DNA from: Comamonadaceae bacterium
GTDB lineage: Bacteria > Pseudomonadota > Gammaproteobacteria > Burkholderiales > Burkholderiaceae_C
DNA: 52,686 bases
Reading direction: 5' to 3'
NCBI GenBank assembly: GCA_027486255.1
Contig: JAIXPL010000037.1
Coordinates: 1-52,686, forward strand
Positions 38,271-46,642 of this stretch are shown here, in pieces. A program made the position numbers and the translations under genes. Within the stretch, counting starts at the first letter, position 1. Each line of letters begins with the position of its first letter. The notes under the pieces are model-generated. The model was given only the letters and a program-made list of their open reading frames with translations, was not told the DNA's origin and made no database searches.

Positions 38271-38852
38271 TCAGACCAGGCCCTGAGTGCGGGCCAGGTG
38301 GCTGGCCTGGGAGCGGCTCTTGACGTTCAGGCGCCTGAACAGGCGCCAGAGGTGTACCTTGACGGTGTGTTCACTGATTTGCAGCTCTTCGGCAATGTCG
38401 CGGTTGCTCAGCCCCTTGTCGAGCATCACCAGCAACTGCTTCTGACGCTTGGAGAGCTTTTCCGGAGGGGCGCCGGGTTCGTCTCCCTCGTCCACCAGGA
38501 AGGAGCGCAGCAGGCCGGAAATGTCTGCCGCACCTGCCGACTTGGACATGTAGGCTTGGGCACCGGCCTCCAGGGCCAGGTCTTCGTAATCCAGTGACTC
38601 GGCAGCCGACAGCACGATGATCGGCACCTCGGGCAGCATCTGCCGGAGCTCACGCACCCCCGAGACGCCATGCGTGTCAGGCAGCTTCAGGTCCAGGCAG
38701 ATCAGCTCGGGCGCACCATGCGCTTGGACGGCGGGTGCCACGGCCGCCAGACGGTCCAGCTCCACCACGCTGAGCTTGCTGTTCAGGCGACGAAGCAACA
38801 TCACGATGGCTTCGCGCATCAGTGGATGATCGTCTACGACAAAAATACTCAT
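38271..38852 (-). CDS. NarL/LuxR-type response regulator, orphan
   Basis: A 193-residue protein with a receiver domain (Asp7-Asp8 acidic pair, phosphorylation site Asp54 in ICLDLKLPD, Lys in MSKSAG) and a C-terminal LuxR helix-turn-helix (LSKRQKQLLVMLDKGLSNRD, then EHTVKVHLWRLFRRLNVKSR). The start is ATG 38852, where the receiver fold begins. No histidine kinase gene is adjacent, so the partner is unknown. No strong ribosome site is visible. The 259-base gap up to trpS is AT-rich and holds the small dyads noted separately. Confidence 0.92.
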   Translation of the reverse strand: MSIFVVDDHPLMREAIVMLLRRLNSKLSVVELDRLAAVAPAVQAHGAPELICLDLKLPDTHGVSGVRELRQMLPEVPIIVLSAAESLDYEDLALEAGAQAYMSKSAGAADISGLLRSFLVDEGDEPGAPPEKLSKRQKQLLVMLDKGLSNRDIAEELQISEHTVKVHLWRLFRRLNVKSRSQASHLARTQGLV

Positions 38853-39042
38853 GAAGAAGGGGCGGGCCGGTGGATGAACCCAGATCTGGCTGACACAAGG
38901 TGACAATAGTAATCTGAATCCCGCGATTTTCACGATCGGCTTAAAAAAAGCCAACGATGGGGCTTCGCTGGGCACTGAGCAGATGCCTTCAGCAGCAGCC
39001 CGGAGCCTGAAGCTCCTACCAATAATTCACATTTTATAAGCA

Positions 39043-39066
39043 TTCATACCTTAGAAAGGGTATGAA
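39043..39066. repeat. Perfect 8-bp inverted repeat downstream of trpS
   Basis: TTCATACC (39043-39050) and GGTATGAA (39059-39066) flank an 8-base loop, 46 bases after the trpS stop in the gap before the response-regulator gene. Further small dyads in this gap are GGAGC/GCTCC (39002-39016) and GGCTT/AAGCC (38938-38952). No hairpin is followed by a T-run in the trpS direction, so this may be a processing or regulator site rather than a terminator. Confidence 0.5.
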
Positions 39067-39111
39067 GAATTTGCTAACGCATTGAAAAAAGTAACATCCT
39101 TCCAATATGAA

Positions 39112-40410
39112 CTATTTCTGTAAGCGAAGTATGTTCAGTGCCGCTTGAAGCGCATGCGTTTCCTCGTCGTTCAACGGAAGAAACAAATCCTGGTGTTGTT
39201 CGAAGGCCTCGGCTTTTCCTTGCTGCAGTTTGTTTGCAATTTCAGAAAATTCTCGGGGATGGGCAAAGCCGACGCTTTGCAAGAGCAAGCGCCCCTGGCC
39301 GTCAACCAGCTTGAAGTAGAAACGCCCGTCCTTCTCGCGGTACTGTTTGAGGGTCGGCAAGCTCGGTTTGCCGGCGTTTTTGGTCTCTGAAACTTTCTTT
39401 TCCTGATGCAAGCTGCGTAAACCCACACATTCGCGCAGTTCAGCCATGAAGGGCGTGGCCAGTGCCCTGGCCTTGCGGGCGCCGGCCTGCAGGATGTCTT
39501 CCAGGCGCTGCGGGTGGGCCATCAGCTCGTCGTAGCTGGCGCGCATGGGAGCGATTTCCCGGTCGATGCGTTCAAAGAGCCGTTCCTTGGCCTCGCCCCA
39601 GGCAATGCCTTGGGCAAAGGCTTCGCGCATGGCTTGCGTCTCGGCCGCGTCGGCGAAGGCCTGGTAAATGTCGAAGAGGGCCGAGCCTTCGGTGGACTTG
39701 GGCTCGCCCGGGGCGCGCGAATCGGTCACGAGCCCGGCAATTTGCTTGCGCAGCAGCTCGCGCGGCGCGAACAGCGCGATGGTGTTGTCGTAGCTCTTGC
39801 TCATCTTGCGCCCGTCCAGGCCGGGCAGCGTGGCCACCGTCTCCTCGATGTCCGCTTCTGGCAGCACCAGCTGGGGGCCGTAGAGGTGGTTGAAGCTGGC
39901 GGCGATGTCGCGGGCCATCTCAATGTGCTGGATCTGGTCGCGCCCGACTGGCACGCGGTGGGCCTTGAACATCAGGATGTCCGCGGCCATGAGCACCGGG
40001 TACATGAACAGGCCCGCGCTCACCTCGGCATCCGGGTCGTGGCCGGCGGCGGTGTTCTTGTCGACCTGGGCCTTGTAGGCATGGGCGCGGTTGAGCAGGC
40101 CCTTGCCGGTCAGGCAGGTCAGGAACCAAGTGAGCTCCGGGATCTCGGGGATGTCCGACTGGCGGTAGAAGATCACGCGCTCGGGGTCCAGGCCCGCGGC
40201 CAGCCAGGTGGCGGCAATCTCCAGGGTCGAGCGCTGGATGCGCGCGGGCTCTCCCACCTTGATGAGGGCGTGGTAGTCGGCGAGAAAGTAAAAGCTCTGT
40301 ACACCCGCCTGCAGGCTGGCCCGCACGGCCGGGCGGATGGCGCCCACGTAGTTGCCCAGGTGGGGGGTGCCGGACGTGGTGATGCCGGTCAGGACGCGCT
40401 GTTCACTCAT
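39112..40410 (-). CDS. trpS: Tryptophanyl-tRNA synthetase with C-terminal extension
   Basis: A 432-residue class I synthetase. The HIGH-like signature is TSGTPHLGN (residues 13-20) and the KMSKS loop is at 202-206 (GRKMSKSYDN). The catalytic part ends near residue 335. Residues 340-432 are an extension (with DGRFYFKLVDGQGRLLLQSV and a Gln/Glu-rich helix) not found in the short E. coli enzyme of 334 residues but known from betaproteobacterial TrpS. The GRFYFKLVDG segment resembles the beta hairpins of DUF1508 domains. The start is ATG 40410; a longer frame to 40539 overlaps the end of the next gene. Confidence 0.95.
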   Translation of the reverse strand: MSEQRVLTGITTSGTPHLGNYVGAIRPAVRASLQAGVQSFYFLADYHALIKVGEPARIQRSTLEIAATWLAAGLDPERVIFYRQSDIPEIPELTWFLTCLTGKGLLNRAHAYKAQVDKNTAAGHDPDAEVSAGLFMYPVLMAADILMFKAHRVPVGRDQIQHIEMARDIAASFNHLYGPQLVLPEADIEETVATLPGLDGRKMSKSYDNTIALFAPRELLRKQIAGLVTDSRAPGEPKSTEGSALFDIYQAFADAAETQAMREAFAQGIAWGEAKERLFERIDREIAPMRASYDELMAHPQRLEDILQAGARKARALATPFMAELRECVGLRSLHQEKKVSETKNAGKPSLPTLKQYREKDGRFYFKLVDGQGRLLLQSVGFAHPREFSEIANKLQQGKAEAFEQHQDLFLPLNDEETHALQAALNILRLQK

Positions 40411-40451
40411 CGTGTGCTTGCTCTTGTCGGTAGAAAAAGATGGAGGCCGGC

Positions 40452-41129
40452 TCAGACATCCAGGCCCAGGATCAGGGCCAGGGGCTGGAGCAGGATGTTC
40501 AGGGCTTCGTAAGTCCAGCCCATCAGGGGGCGCATCCACAGCGCGCTGACCACGCCGGTGAGCACCAGGGCCAGCACGATGAAGAAGCCCCAGGGCTCAA
40601 CCCGTGCCAGCCACTGGGCCTGGCGCCAGGGCAGCAGCCCCACGAGGATGCGGCCGCCGTCCAGCGGAGGCAGCGGAAACAGGTTGAAGACGAACATGAC
40701 CACGTTCACCAGCACGCCGGCGCGGCACATTTGCCGGAAGAAGGGCTCCTCCACCCCGGCTGCAGCCAGCATGAAAAAAGCCGAACCCCAGAGCAGCGCC
40801 TGCAGGAAATTGGCACCGGGCCCGGCCAGGGCCACCCAGACCATGTGCTGTTTGGGTTTGCGCAGCTGGCCGAAGTTCACCGGCACCGGCTTGGCGTAGC
40901 CAAAGATGAAGCTCCCAGCGGTGGCAAAGTACAGCAGCAAGGGCATCAGGATGGTGCCCACCAGGTCGATGTGGCTCATCGGGTTGAGCGTGACCCGGCC
41001 CAGCTGCCAGGCGGTGGGGTCGCCGAAATAGCGGGCCACGTAGCCATGGGCGGCCTCATGCACCGTGATGGCGAAGATCACGGGCAGGGCGTAGATCGCC
41101 ACCTTCTGGATCAGCTGTGCGAAGTCCAT
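40452..41129 (-). CDS. Site-2 protease-family (M50) membrane metalloprotease
   Basis: A 225-residue membrane protein. The zinc motif HEAAHGYVA (HExxH form) lies near residues 24-32 and the second site NLFPLPPLDGG near residue 148; together they form the intramembrane active site of M50 proteases. Five to six hydrophobic segments are visible. The family includes rhomboid-unlike site-2 proteases of unknown substrate that lie next to trpS and yciO in betaproteobacteria, as here. No PDZ domain is present. Confidence 0.9.
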   Translation of the reverse strand: MDFAQLIQKVAIYALPVIFAITVHEAAHGYVARYFGDPTAWQLGRVTLNPMSHIDLVGTILMPLLLYFATAGSFIFGYAKPVPVNFGQLRKPKQHMVWVALAGPGANFLQALLWGSAFFMLAAAGVEEPFFRQMCRAGVLVNVVMFVFNLFPLPPLDGGRILVGLLPWRQAQWLARVEPWGFFIVLALVLTGVVSALWMRPLMGWTYEALNILLQPLALILGLDV

Positions 41130-41175
41130 CTCTCGATTGTCTCAGAGCCCCCCGCCAGAGCCAGTCCTCAGGGGC

Positions 41176-41814
41176 TCAGGCCAGGCCCAGCGGGGCGAGT
41201 TCGCCCCGGCCCTGGCGCAGCACCACCGGATCGCCGCCCGTGCCCATGGGCGTGAGGTCGATCACCGTGGTGGGCTCCAGCGGACAGGCCCCGGCCTCCA
41301 GCACGGCGGCCAGTTCGTGCTCCAGCCGGTCGCGGATGGCCTGCGCGTCGTTCAGCGCCTCGTCGTCGCCAGGCAGCTGCAAGGTGGTGGCCAGCAAGGG
41401 TGCGCCGTGCACGTCCAGCAAGGCCTGCAGCGTGCGGTGCGCGGGCAGGCGCAGGCCGATGGTCTTGCGCGCCGGGTGGCTCAGGCGGCGTGGCACTTCT
41501 TTGCTCGCCTCCAGGATGAAGGTGTAGGGGCCGGGTGTGGCACTCTTGATGAGCCGGAACTGCCGGTTGTCCACGCGCGCATAGCTGGCCAGCTCGCTGA
41601 GGTCGCGGCACAGCAGGCTCAGGTGGTGCTTCTCATCGACCCCGCGGATGCGCCTGAGCTTGTCGGCCGCGGCTTTGTCATCCAGATGGCAGACCAGGGC
41701 ATAGCTCGAATCAGTGGGCACCGCCGCCACCCCGCCGCGCGCCAGCAAGCCGGCGGCCTGCTTGAGCAGCCGGCCCTGGGGGTTGTCCGGGTGGAGTTCG
41801 AAATACTGGGCCAT
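41176..41814 (-). CDS. YciO/Sua5-YrdC family protein
   Basis: A 212-residue YrdC-fold protein, with HPDNPQGRLLKQAAGLLARG at the start and VAAVPTDSSYALVC as the nucleotide-binding KxR-type region. Sua5/TsaC members make threonylcarbamoyl-AMP for tRNA modification; the YciO branch is related and its exact role is less certain. Position between a PHP phosphoesterase and trpS is typical of YciO. It lies six bases after the stop of the EamA permease gene, probably in one transcript. Confidence 0.9.
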   Translation of the reverse strand: MAQYFELHPDNPQGRLLKQAAGLLARGGVAAVPTDSSYALVCHLDDKAAADKLRRIRGVDEKHHLSLLCRDLSELASYARVDNRQFRLIKSATPGPYTFILEASKEVPRRLSHPARKTIGLRLPAHRTLQALLDVHGAPLLATTLQLPGDDEALNDAQAIRDRLEHELAAVLEAGACPLEPTTVIDLTPMGTGGDPVVLRQGRGELAPLGLA

Positions 41815-41820
41815 GGCCGG

Positions 41821-42735
41821 TCAGGACTCGATCGGTTGCAGCACGGCCGTGCGCAAGCCGCGGTGTTCACGCAGTGTGAGCCAGGCGCCGGCGGCCCCGC
41901 AAGCGGCGATCACGCACATGCCCAGCAGCGACCAGATATCCGGCGTGTGGGCAAAGACGATCCAGCCGCCGATCACGGCAAAACCGATCTGGGCATACAG
42001 GTAGGGCCCCAGCGTGGCCACCGGTGCCCGGCCATAGGCCAGGATCAGCATGAAGTGCCCGGCCGCACCTGCCAGTCCCATGATGCATAGCCAGCCCCAC
42101 TCCACCAGGCTCAGGCTCTGCCATACCCAGGGCAGCGCCAGCGCCGAGATCAGCATGCCCACCCAGCCGGTGTAGAGGTGCATGGTCAGCGGATCTTCGG
42201 TGCGCACCAGGCGGCTGGTGAGCAACTGAAAGCAGGTGTTGGTGGCCAGCACCGACAGCGGCAGCAGGGTGTACCAGCTGAATTGATCGTGGCCTGGACG
42301 GATGATGATGAGGGCGCCTGTAAAACCGCCGACCACCAAGAGCCAGCGCAGCAAAGAGACGCGCTCGCGCAGCACCACGGCGGCGATAAAGGTAATCAGC
42401 AGCGGCGTGAGGGAGACGATGGCGGTGAACTCGGCCACCGGCAGGTATTTCAGGCTCAGGAAGGCCAGGCTGCTGCTGGCCAGCAGCATCAGCCCCCGCA
42501 GCAGTTGCAGGCCAGGCCGGCGTGTGCGCCAGATGCTCCAGCCGCGCTGGGGCAGCATGACGGCGGTGGTCATGAGCGCCTGGAAGCAGTAACGGAACCA
42601 CAGCGCCATCAGCAGCGGCACCGTGGCGGCGGCCAGCTTGGTGGTGGTGTCCAGCGTCGCAAAACAAGCCACGGCCGCCACTGCCAGCGCAATGCCCGCC
42701 AGCGCTGACGGGGCACCGGACCGGGCGCTGTTCAC
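41821..42735 (-). CDS. EamA/DMT-family permease
   Basis: A 304-residue protein with ten predicted membrane segments in two EamA halves, as in RhaT/YdcZ-like exporters. Segments such as FLSLKYLPVAEFTAIVSLTP and the second-half PYLYAQIGFAVIGGWIVF are typical. The start is GTG 42735, which overlaps the stop of the PHP gene by four bases (GTGA); the frame extends to 42762 but lies there in the PHP gene. Such permeases export amino acids or other metabolites; the substrate is unknown. Confidence 0.88.
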   Translation of the reverse strand: MNSARSGAPSALAGIALAVAAVACFATLDTTTKLAAATVPLLMALWFRYCFQALMTTAVMLPQRGWSIWRTRRPGLQLLRGLMLLASSSLAFLSLKYLPVAEFTAIVSLTPLLITFIAAVVLRERVSLLRWLLVVGGFTGALIIIRPGHDQFSWYTLLPLSVLATNTCFQLLTSRLVRTEDPLTMHLYTGWVGMLISALALPWVWQSLSLVEWGWLCIMGLAGAAGHFMLILAYGRAPVATLGPYLYAQIGFAVIGGWIVFAHTPDIWSLLGMCVIAACGAAGAWLTLREHRGLRTAVLQPIES

Positions 42736-43592
42736 CGGATGCGGTCTTCCAGCAGCTCCCACACCGGGGTCAGTTCCCCCGGCAGGTAGGGCAGGGTGCC
42801 CAGGTCGGTATGGCTCTCATCCGGGCTGTGGAAATCGCTGCCGCGGGAGGCCGCCAGACCAAACTCGCGAGCCGTCTCGGCGTACTTCACATACTCCTGC
42901 GCGGTGTGGCTGCCGGTGACCACCTCCACCGCCCGGCCGCCGTGGGCCTTGAACTCGGTAAAGAGGGCGTATTCCTCGTTGGGTGTGAATTTGTAGCGGG
43001 CTGGGTGCGCGATCACGGCCACGCCGCCGGCGCCCGATATCCACTGCACCGCGTTACTCAGGGACGCCCAGCGGTGCGGCACATAGCCTGGTTTGCCCTC
43101 GGTGAGGAAGCGACGGAACACCTCGTTGGTCTCCTTGCAGACGCCGCTGTCGACCAGGAAGCGCGCGAAGTGCGTGCGCGAGATCAGGTCAGGATTGCCC
43201 ACAAAACGCAGCGCCCCTTCAAAGGCGCCGTGGATGCCCACCTGGGCCAGGCCCTGCGCCATTTCCTGCGCGCGTTCGGCCCGGCCACCTCGGGTGCGGG
43301 CCAGGCCCTGCTTGAGGGCCTCGTCGTCCGGATCGAAGCCCAGGCCCACGATGTGCACGGTCTCCCCGGCAAAAGTGACGGAGATCTCGGTGCCGGTGAG
43401 GTAGCCCATGCCGTGTGCCCGCGCCGCAGCGCCAGCACGGTGCTGGCCGCCGATCTCGTCGTGGTCGGTCAGTGACCAGAGTTCTACGCCGTTGCGTCTG
43501 GCGCGTTCAGCCAGGGCTTCGGGCGTGAGGGTGCCGTCGGAGACGACAGAGTGGCAATGCAGGTCTGCATTGAGGATGTTGCTGGCATTCAC
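42732..43592 (-). CDS. PHP-domain phosphoesterase (YciV/RNase AM type)
   Basis: A 286-residue PHP protein with metal-binding ADLHCHSVVSDGTLTP (His12, His14) at the start, LTDHDEIGG, and later VIAHPARY and GSDFHSP. E. coli YciV of this family removes nucleotides from 5' ends of RNA and hydrolyses 3',5'-nucleoside bisphosphates. The neighbourhood (YciO, TrpS) matches the yciV-yciO arrangement. It is the first gene of a coupled run PHP-EamA-YciO. Confidence 0.9.
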   Translation of the reverse strand: MNASNILNADLHCHSVVSDGTLTPEALAERARRNGVELWSLTDHDEIGGQHRAGAAARAHGMGYLTGTEISVTFAGETVHIVGLGFDPDDEALKQGLARTRGGRAERAQEMAQGLAQVGIHGAFEGALRFVGNPDLISRTHFARFLVDSGVCKETNEVFRRFLTEGKPGYVPHRWASLSNAVQWISGAGGVAVIAHPARYKFTPNEEYALFTEFKAHGGRAVEVVTGSHTAQEYVKYAETAREFGLAASRGSDFHSPDESHTDLGTLPYLPGELTPVWELLEDRIR

Positions 43593-43664
43593 CCGGCTGA
43601 TTCTAGACCTCGGTGCCTGTGTGAAACGGCTGGGCTGTCGTACAGGCTACAGCCTGCCCGCCCC

Positions 43665-43739
43665 TCAGCGGAAACCGAAGTAGGAGAGGATCACCCCAAT
43701 GATGACGACCAGCCCGACGATGTAGATGATGGTGTTCAT
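43665..43739 (-). CDS. 24-residue single-span membrane peptide
   Basis: A minus-strand frame from ATG 43739 to TGA 43665 encodes 24 residues starting MNTIIYIVGLVVIIGV and ending in SYFGFR, almost entirely one membrane helix with a basic end. AAGGG lies eight bases before the ATG. Similar 'MNT-IYIVGLVVI' mini-proteins are, as I recall, widespread in proteobacteria and annotated only as hypothetical. It sits between the PHP gene and recJ, 97 bases after the recJ stop... on the same strand. Its small size means that expression needs proof. Confidence 0.65.
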   Translation of the reverse strand: MNTIIYIVGLVVIIGVILSYFGFR

Positions 43740-43835
43740 GGTCAGCCCTTCAAACAGGCTGACATGTTGCGAAATCGGCCGCTCCTGCGCTGTAGTCCAG
43801 GCCCACGGCCGGCCGTCAGACGCGCCGTGCCCGGC

Positions 43836-45572
43836 TCAGAGCTCGGCCCCCTCGATGAGAAAGCGCACACGCCGCACGCCCTGCCATTCGTCGGCATCGA
43901 GCCGGAAGGCCAGCTTGCAGCGCGCCGGCAGGGGCTCGGTGTGGCCGAACCACATGCCGTCCACGGGCTGCCCCTGGTGCCTGAGCTTGAGCGAGAGGTG
44001 CTTTTCGCCCACCAGCCGCTGAGACACCACGTCCAGCTCCTCGCAAAAAGTGGGGGCGGCAAAGCCCTGGCCCCACACCTGCCTGTGCAGGGCCTCCACC
44101 ACGTCGGTGCGGCGGTACTCGGGGGCCAGCGGGCCGTCGGTTTCCAGGCGGCGCGTGAGCGTGGAGGCGTCCAGCCATTCGCGGGCCACCTGCTGCAGGG
44201 CTGCTTCGAATTCCTCGAAGCGCTCCTCGGGCACGGTGCAGCCAGCGGCCATGGCATGGCCGCCAAAGCGCAGCAGCACGCCCGGGTGGCGCTTGGCCAC
44301 CAGGTCCAGTGCATCGCGCAGGTGAAAGCCCGGGATGGAGCGGCCCGAGCCCTTGAGCTCGTGTTCCTTGCCGGGTGCGGCGCTGGCGGCGAACACAAAG
44401 CTGGGGCGGTGCAGCCGGTCCTTGATGCGCGAGGCCACGATGCCGACCACGCCCTCGTGGAAGTCGGGATCGAAGATGGCCACGGCCGGCGGCGGCTCCT
44501 CGCCCTCGTCGATCATGGCGTCGGCCGCCTGCATGGCCTGCTCGCGCATCTGGCCTTCAATGTCGCGCCGCTCACGGTTGATCTGGTCGAGCATCCGCGC
44601 CAGCTCGTCGGCGCGCTGCGCATCGTCCGTCAGCAGGCACTCGATGCCCAGCGTCATGTCCGACAGGCGCCCGGCGGCGTTGATGCGTGGCCCCAGCGCA
44701 AAACCAAAGTCGAAGCTGCTGGCCACCTGGGGCTGGCGACCGGCGGCGGCAAAGAGCGCCGCCAGGCCCGCGGGCATCTGGCCGGCACGGATGCGCTTGA
44801 GGCCTTGGGCCACCAGGCGGCGGTTGTTGCCGTCGAGTTTGACCACGTCGGCCACGGTGCCCAGCGCCACCAGCGGCAGCAGGGCATCGAGCTTGGGCTG
44901 GGTCTGAGCGTCGTAGACGCCCCGGCGCCTGAGCTCGGCGCGCAGCGCCAGCAGCACATAAAACATCACGCCCACGCCGGCCATGGCCTTGCTCGGAAAG
45001 CTGCAGCCCGGTTGGTTGGGGTTGACGATCACATCGGCCTCGGGCAGCACCACGGCACCGTCCCGCTGGGCGGGCAGGTGGTGGTCGGTGACCAGCACCT
45101 TCAGGCCCAGGGCCCGGGCCTGGGCCACACCTTCGAAGCTGGCGATGCCGTTGTCCACGGTCACCAGCAGGTCTGCGCCTGCGGCGCGCACGCGCTCAGC
45201 GATGGTGGGTGTGAGGCCATAGCCGTCGACCACACGGTCGGGCACCAGGTAGCTCACAGCCGAAAACCCCAGGCCCGCGCCCAACAAGCGCAGCCCGCGC
45301 ATGCCCACGGCGCAGGCGGTGGCGCCGTCGCAGTCGTAGTCCGCCACGATGCAGAGGTGCAGGCCCTGGGCCATGCTGTCAGCCAGCAGCTCGGCCGCCT
45401 GGCGGGCGCCTTGCAGCGCTTCAGGCGGCAGCAGGCGCGCCAAGCCGTCGTCGAGTTCATCAGGGCTGTGCACCCCGCGCGCCGCATACAGCTGGGCCAG
45501 CAGAGGGTGCACCCCGGCCTGGGTGAGGGCCCACACGCTGCGGGGCGGGGCTTCGCGAATGGTGAGTTTCAT
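43836..45572 (-). CDS. recJ: Single-stranded-DNA-specific exonuclease RecJ
   Basis: A 578-residue DHH-family 5'-3' exonuclease of recombination and repair. The motifs ADYDCDGATA (Asp78, Asp80, Asp82), VTVDNGIA, VTDHHLP (Asp163-His164-His165) and GPRINAAGR are intact, followed by the DHHA1 domain with the GFHLRDAL segment and GGHAMAAGCT. Length is usual. Its start overlaps the stop of the upstream conserved gene by four bases. The 95-base gap on its 3' side contains only sequence up to the mini-protein. Confidence 0.96.
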   Translation of the reverse strand: MKLTIREAPPRSVWALTQAGVHPLLAQLYAARGVHSPDELDDGLARLLPPEALQGARQAAELLADSMAQGLHLCIVADYDCDGATACAVGMRGLRLLGAGLGFSAVSYLVPDRVVDGYGLTPTIAERVRAAGADLLVTVDNGIASFEGVAQARALGLKVLVTDHHLPAQRDGAVVLPEADVIVNPNQPGCSFPSKAMAGVGVMFYVLLALRAELRRRGVYDAQTQPKLDALLPLVALGTVADVVKLDGNNRRLVAQGLKRIRAGQMPAGLAALFAAAGRQPQVASSFDFGFALGPRINAAGRLSDMTLGIECLLTDDAQRADELARMLDQINRERRDIEGQMREQAMQAADAMIDEGEEPPPAVAIFDPDFHEGVVGIVASRIKDRLHRPSFVFAASAAPGKEHELKGSGRSIPGFHLRDALDLVAKRHPGVLLRFGGHAMAAGCTVPEERFEEFEAALQQVAREWLDASTLTRRLETDGPLAPEYRRTDVVEALHRQVWGQGFAAPTFCEELDVVSQRLVGEKHLSLKLRHQGQPVDGMWFGHTEPLPARCKLAFRLDADEWQGVRRVRFLIEGAEL

Positions 45573-46570
45573 CGTCCTTGCAGCACGCCGGGCCAGGCCG
45601 GTTTACCGATCAGGCCCTTGAGGCGGGCCAGCAGCCCGCCAGGGGCGGTTTCCAGGGTGAGGCTGCCGCGTTCGCCGCACAGGCTCAGGCGCACGGTCTG
45701 GCCGGCTTGCTGCTGCAGGAGCAGGTCCTTGAGCAGCGTGCCATCGATGGTCTGCCAAGCCTGGGCGTAGGCCTTCCAGTCGTCGGCCAGGGCGGCCCCG
45801 GCCAGCGACCGGGCCAGCAGAAGGTCGGCTGGCCCGGCCGTGCCGTGCGCGCTGGGCAGGGCACCGGTACCGCTGAACCACAGCGAGTTGACCGTGAGCT
45901 GGCGCTGCTGCTGGCGCGCCTCGTTCACCGGGTGGGTGTAGAGCAGCATCTGCATTTCGTTTTGCAGGCGCCGCAGCACGCGGGCATCGCGCGCCGAGGG
46001 CAGCCAGGGATCGACGTTGCGGCCCAGCACCCGGTCCAGCGAGGCGGTGGCTTGCGCCAGGGGCTCGCCCTCGGCCAGCCAGCGCAGGGGTTGCAGGTAG
46101 TGCAGGCGGATGCCGTCTTCTTCGAAGAAGGGCTGCATCGCCGCCATCAGCTGGCGGGACTCGGCCTCGTCCAGGGCCAGGGCCTGCGGATCGCTCAGGG
46201 TGGCGTGTTCCCGGCCCATGGCCCAGTGGCACAAGGTCACCCAGCCCCAGGGGCCTTTGCCCGCGTGGCCGGCCTGGCGGGCCGCTTCGGCCGCCCAGGG
46301 CAGCAGACCATCGGCGCAGCCATGCCAGCCCAGAGCCTCTGCCAGCAGGCGTTCATGCGGCGGTGTGAGCGAGCGCGCATCGCCATGCACCTCGGCCACG
46401 GGCTGCATGCCCTGCAACAGGGCCCGCAGCTGGGGCAGGGCCTGCGCGGGCAGGGCCTGGACCGTGGGCCACCAGGCCTCGGTATCGCAGGCGGCAAAGG
46501 GCAGCACCAGGTGCCGCACCGGCCCGGCGCACCAGGCGCTGGGCAGGTCGAAAACAGAAGCAGGAGGCAT
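45569..46570 (-). CDS. Conserved hypothetical protein coupled to recJ
   Basis: A 333-residue protein, probably cytoplasmic, without signal or membrane segments. The chosen ATG at 46570 starts MPPASVFDLPSAW; the longer frame to 46918 overlaps the divergent lolC/E gene and is discarded. Proteins of this type (COG4255-like, sometimes labelled phosphoglycerate-mutase-related) are commonly next to recJ in betaproteobacteria. A conserved-looking stretch is SLWFSGTGALPS, preceded by RQLTVN. No function can be assigned; the four-base overlap with recJ suggests a related role or simply co-expression. Confidence 0.8.
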   Translation of the reverse strand: MPPASVFDLPSAWCAGPVRHLVLPFAACDTEAWWPTVQALPAQALPQLRALLQGMQPVAEVHGDARSLTPPHERLLAEALGWHGCADGLLPWAAEAARQAGHAGKGPWGWVTLCHWAMGREHATLSDPQALALDEAESRQLMAAMQPFFEEDGIRLHYLQPLRWLAEGEPLAQATASLDRVLGRNVDPWLPSARDARVLRRLQNEMQMLLYTHPVNEARQQQRQLTVNSLWFSGTGALPSAHGTAGPADLLLARSLAGAALADDWKAYAQAWQTIDGTLLKDLLLQQQAGQTVRLSLCGERGSLTLETAPGGLLARLKGLIGKPAWPGVLQGR

Positions 46571-46642
46571 GGCCCTTATTGTCAGGGAGGTCAGGGCCCT
46601 GGTCGGCCGGGGCCCGCGGGCCGCGATGCCACAATCGAGTTC

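Noticed and set aside
43551-45770. A 739-codon plus-strand open frame opposite recJ
   Set aside because: RecJ motifs on the minus strand are complete; the long frame is a codon-bias shadow.
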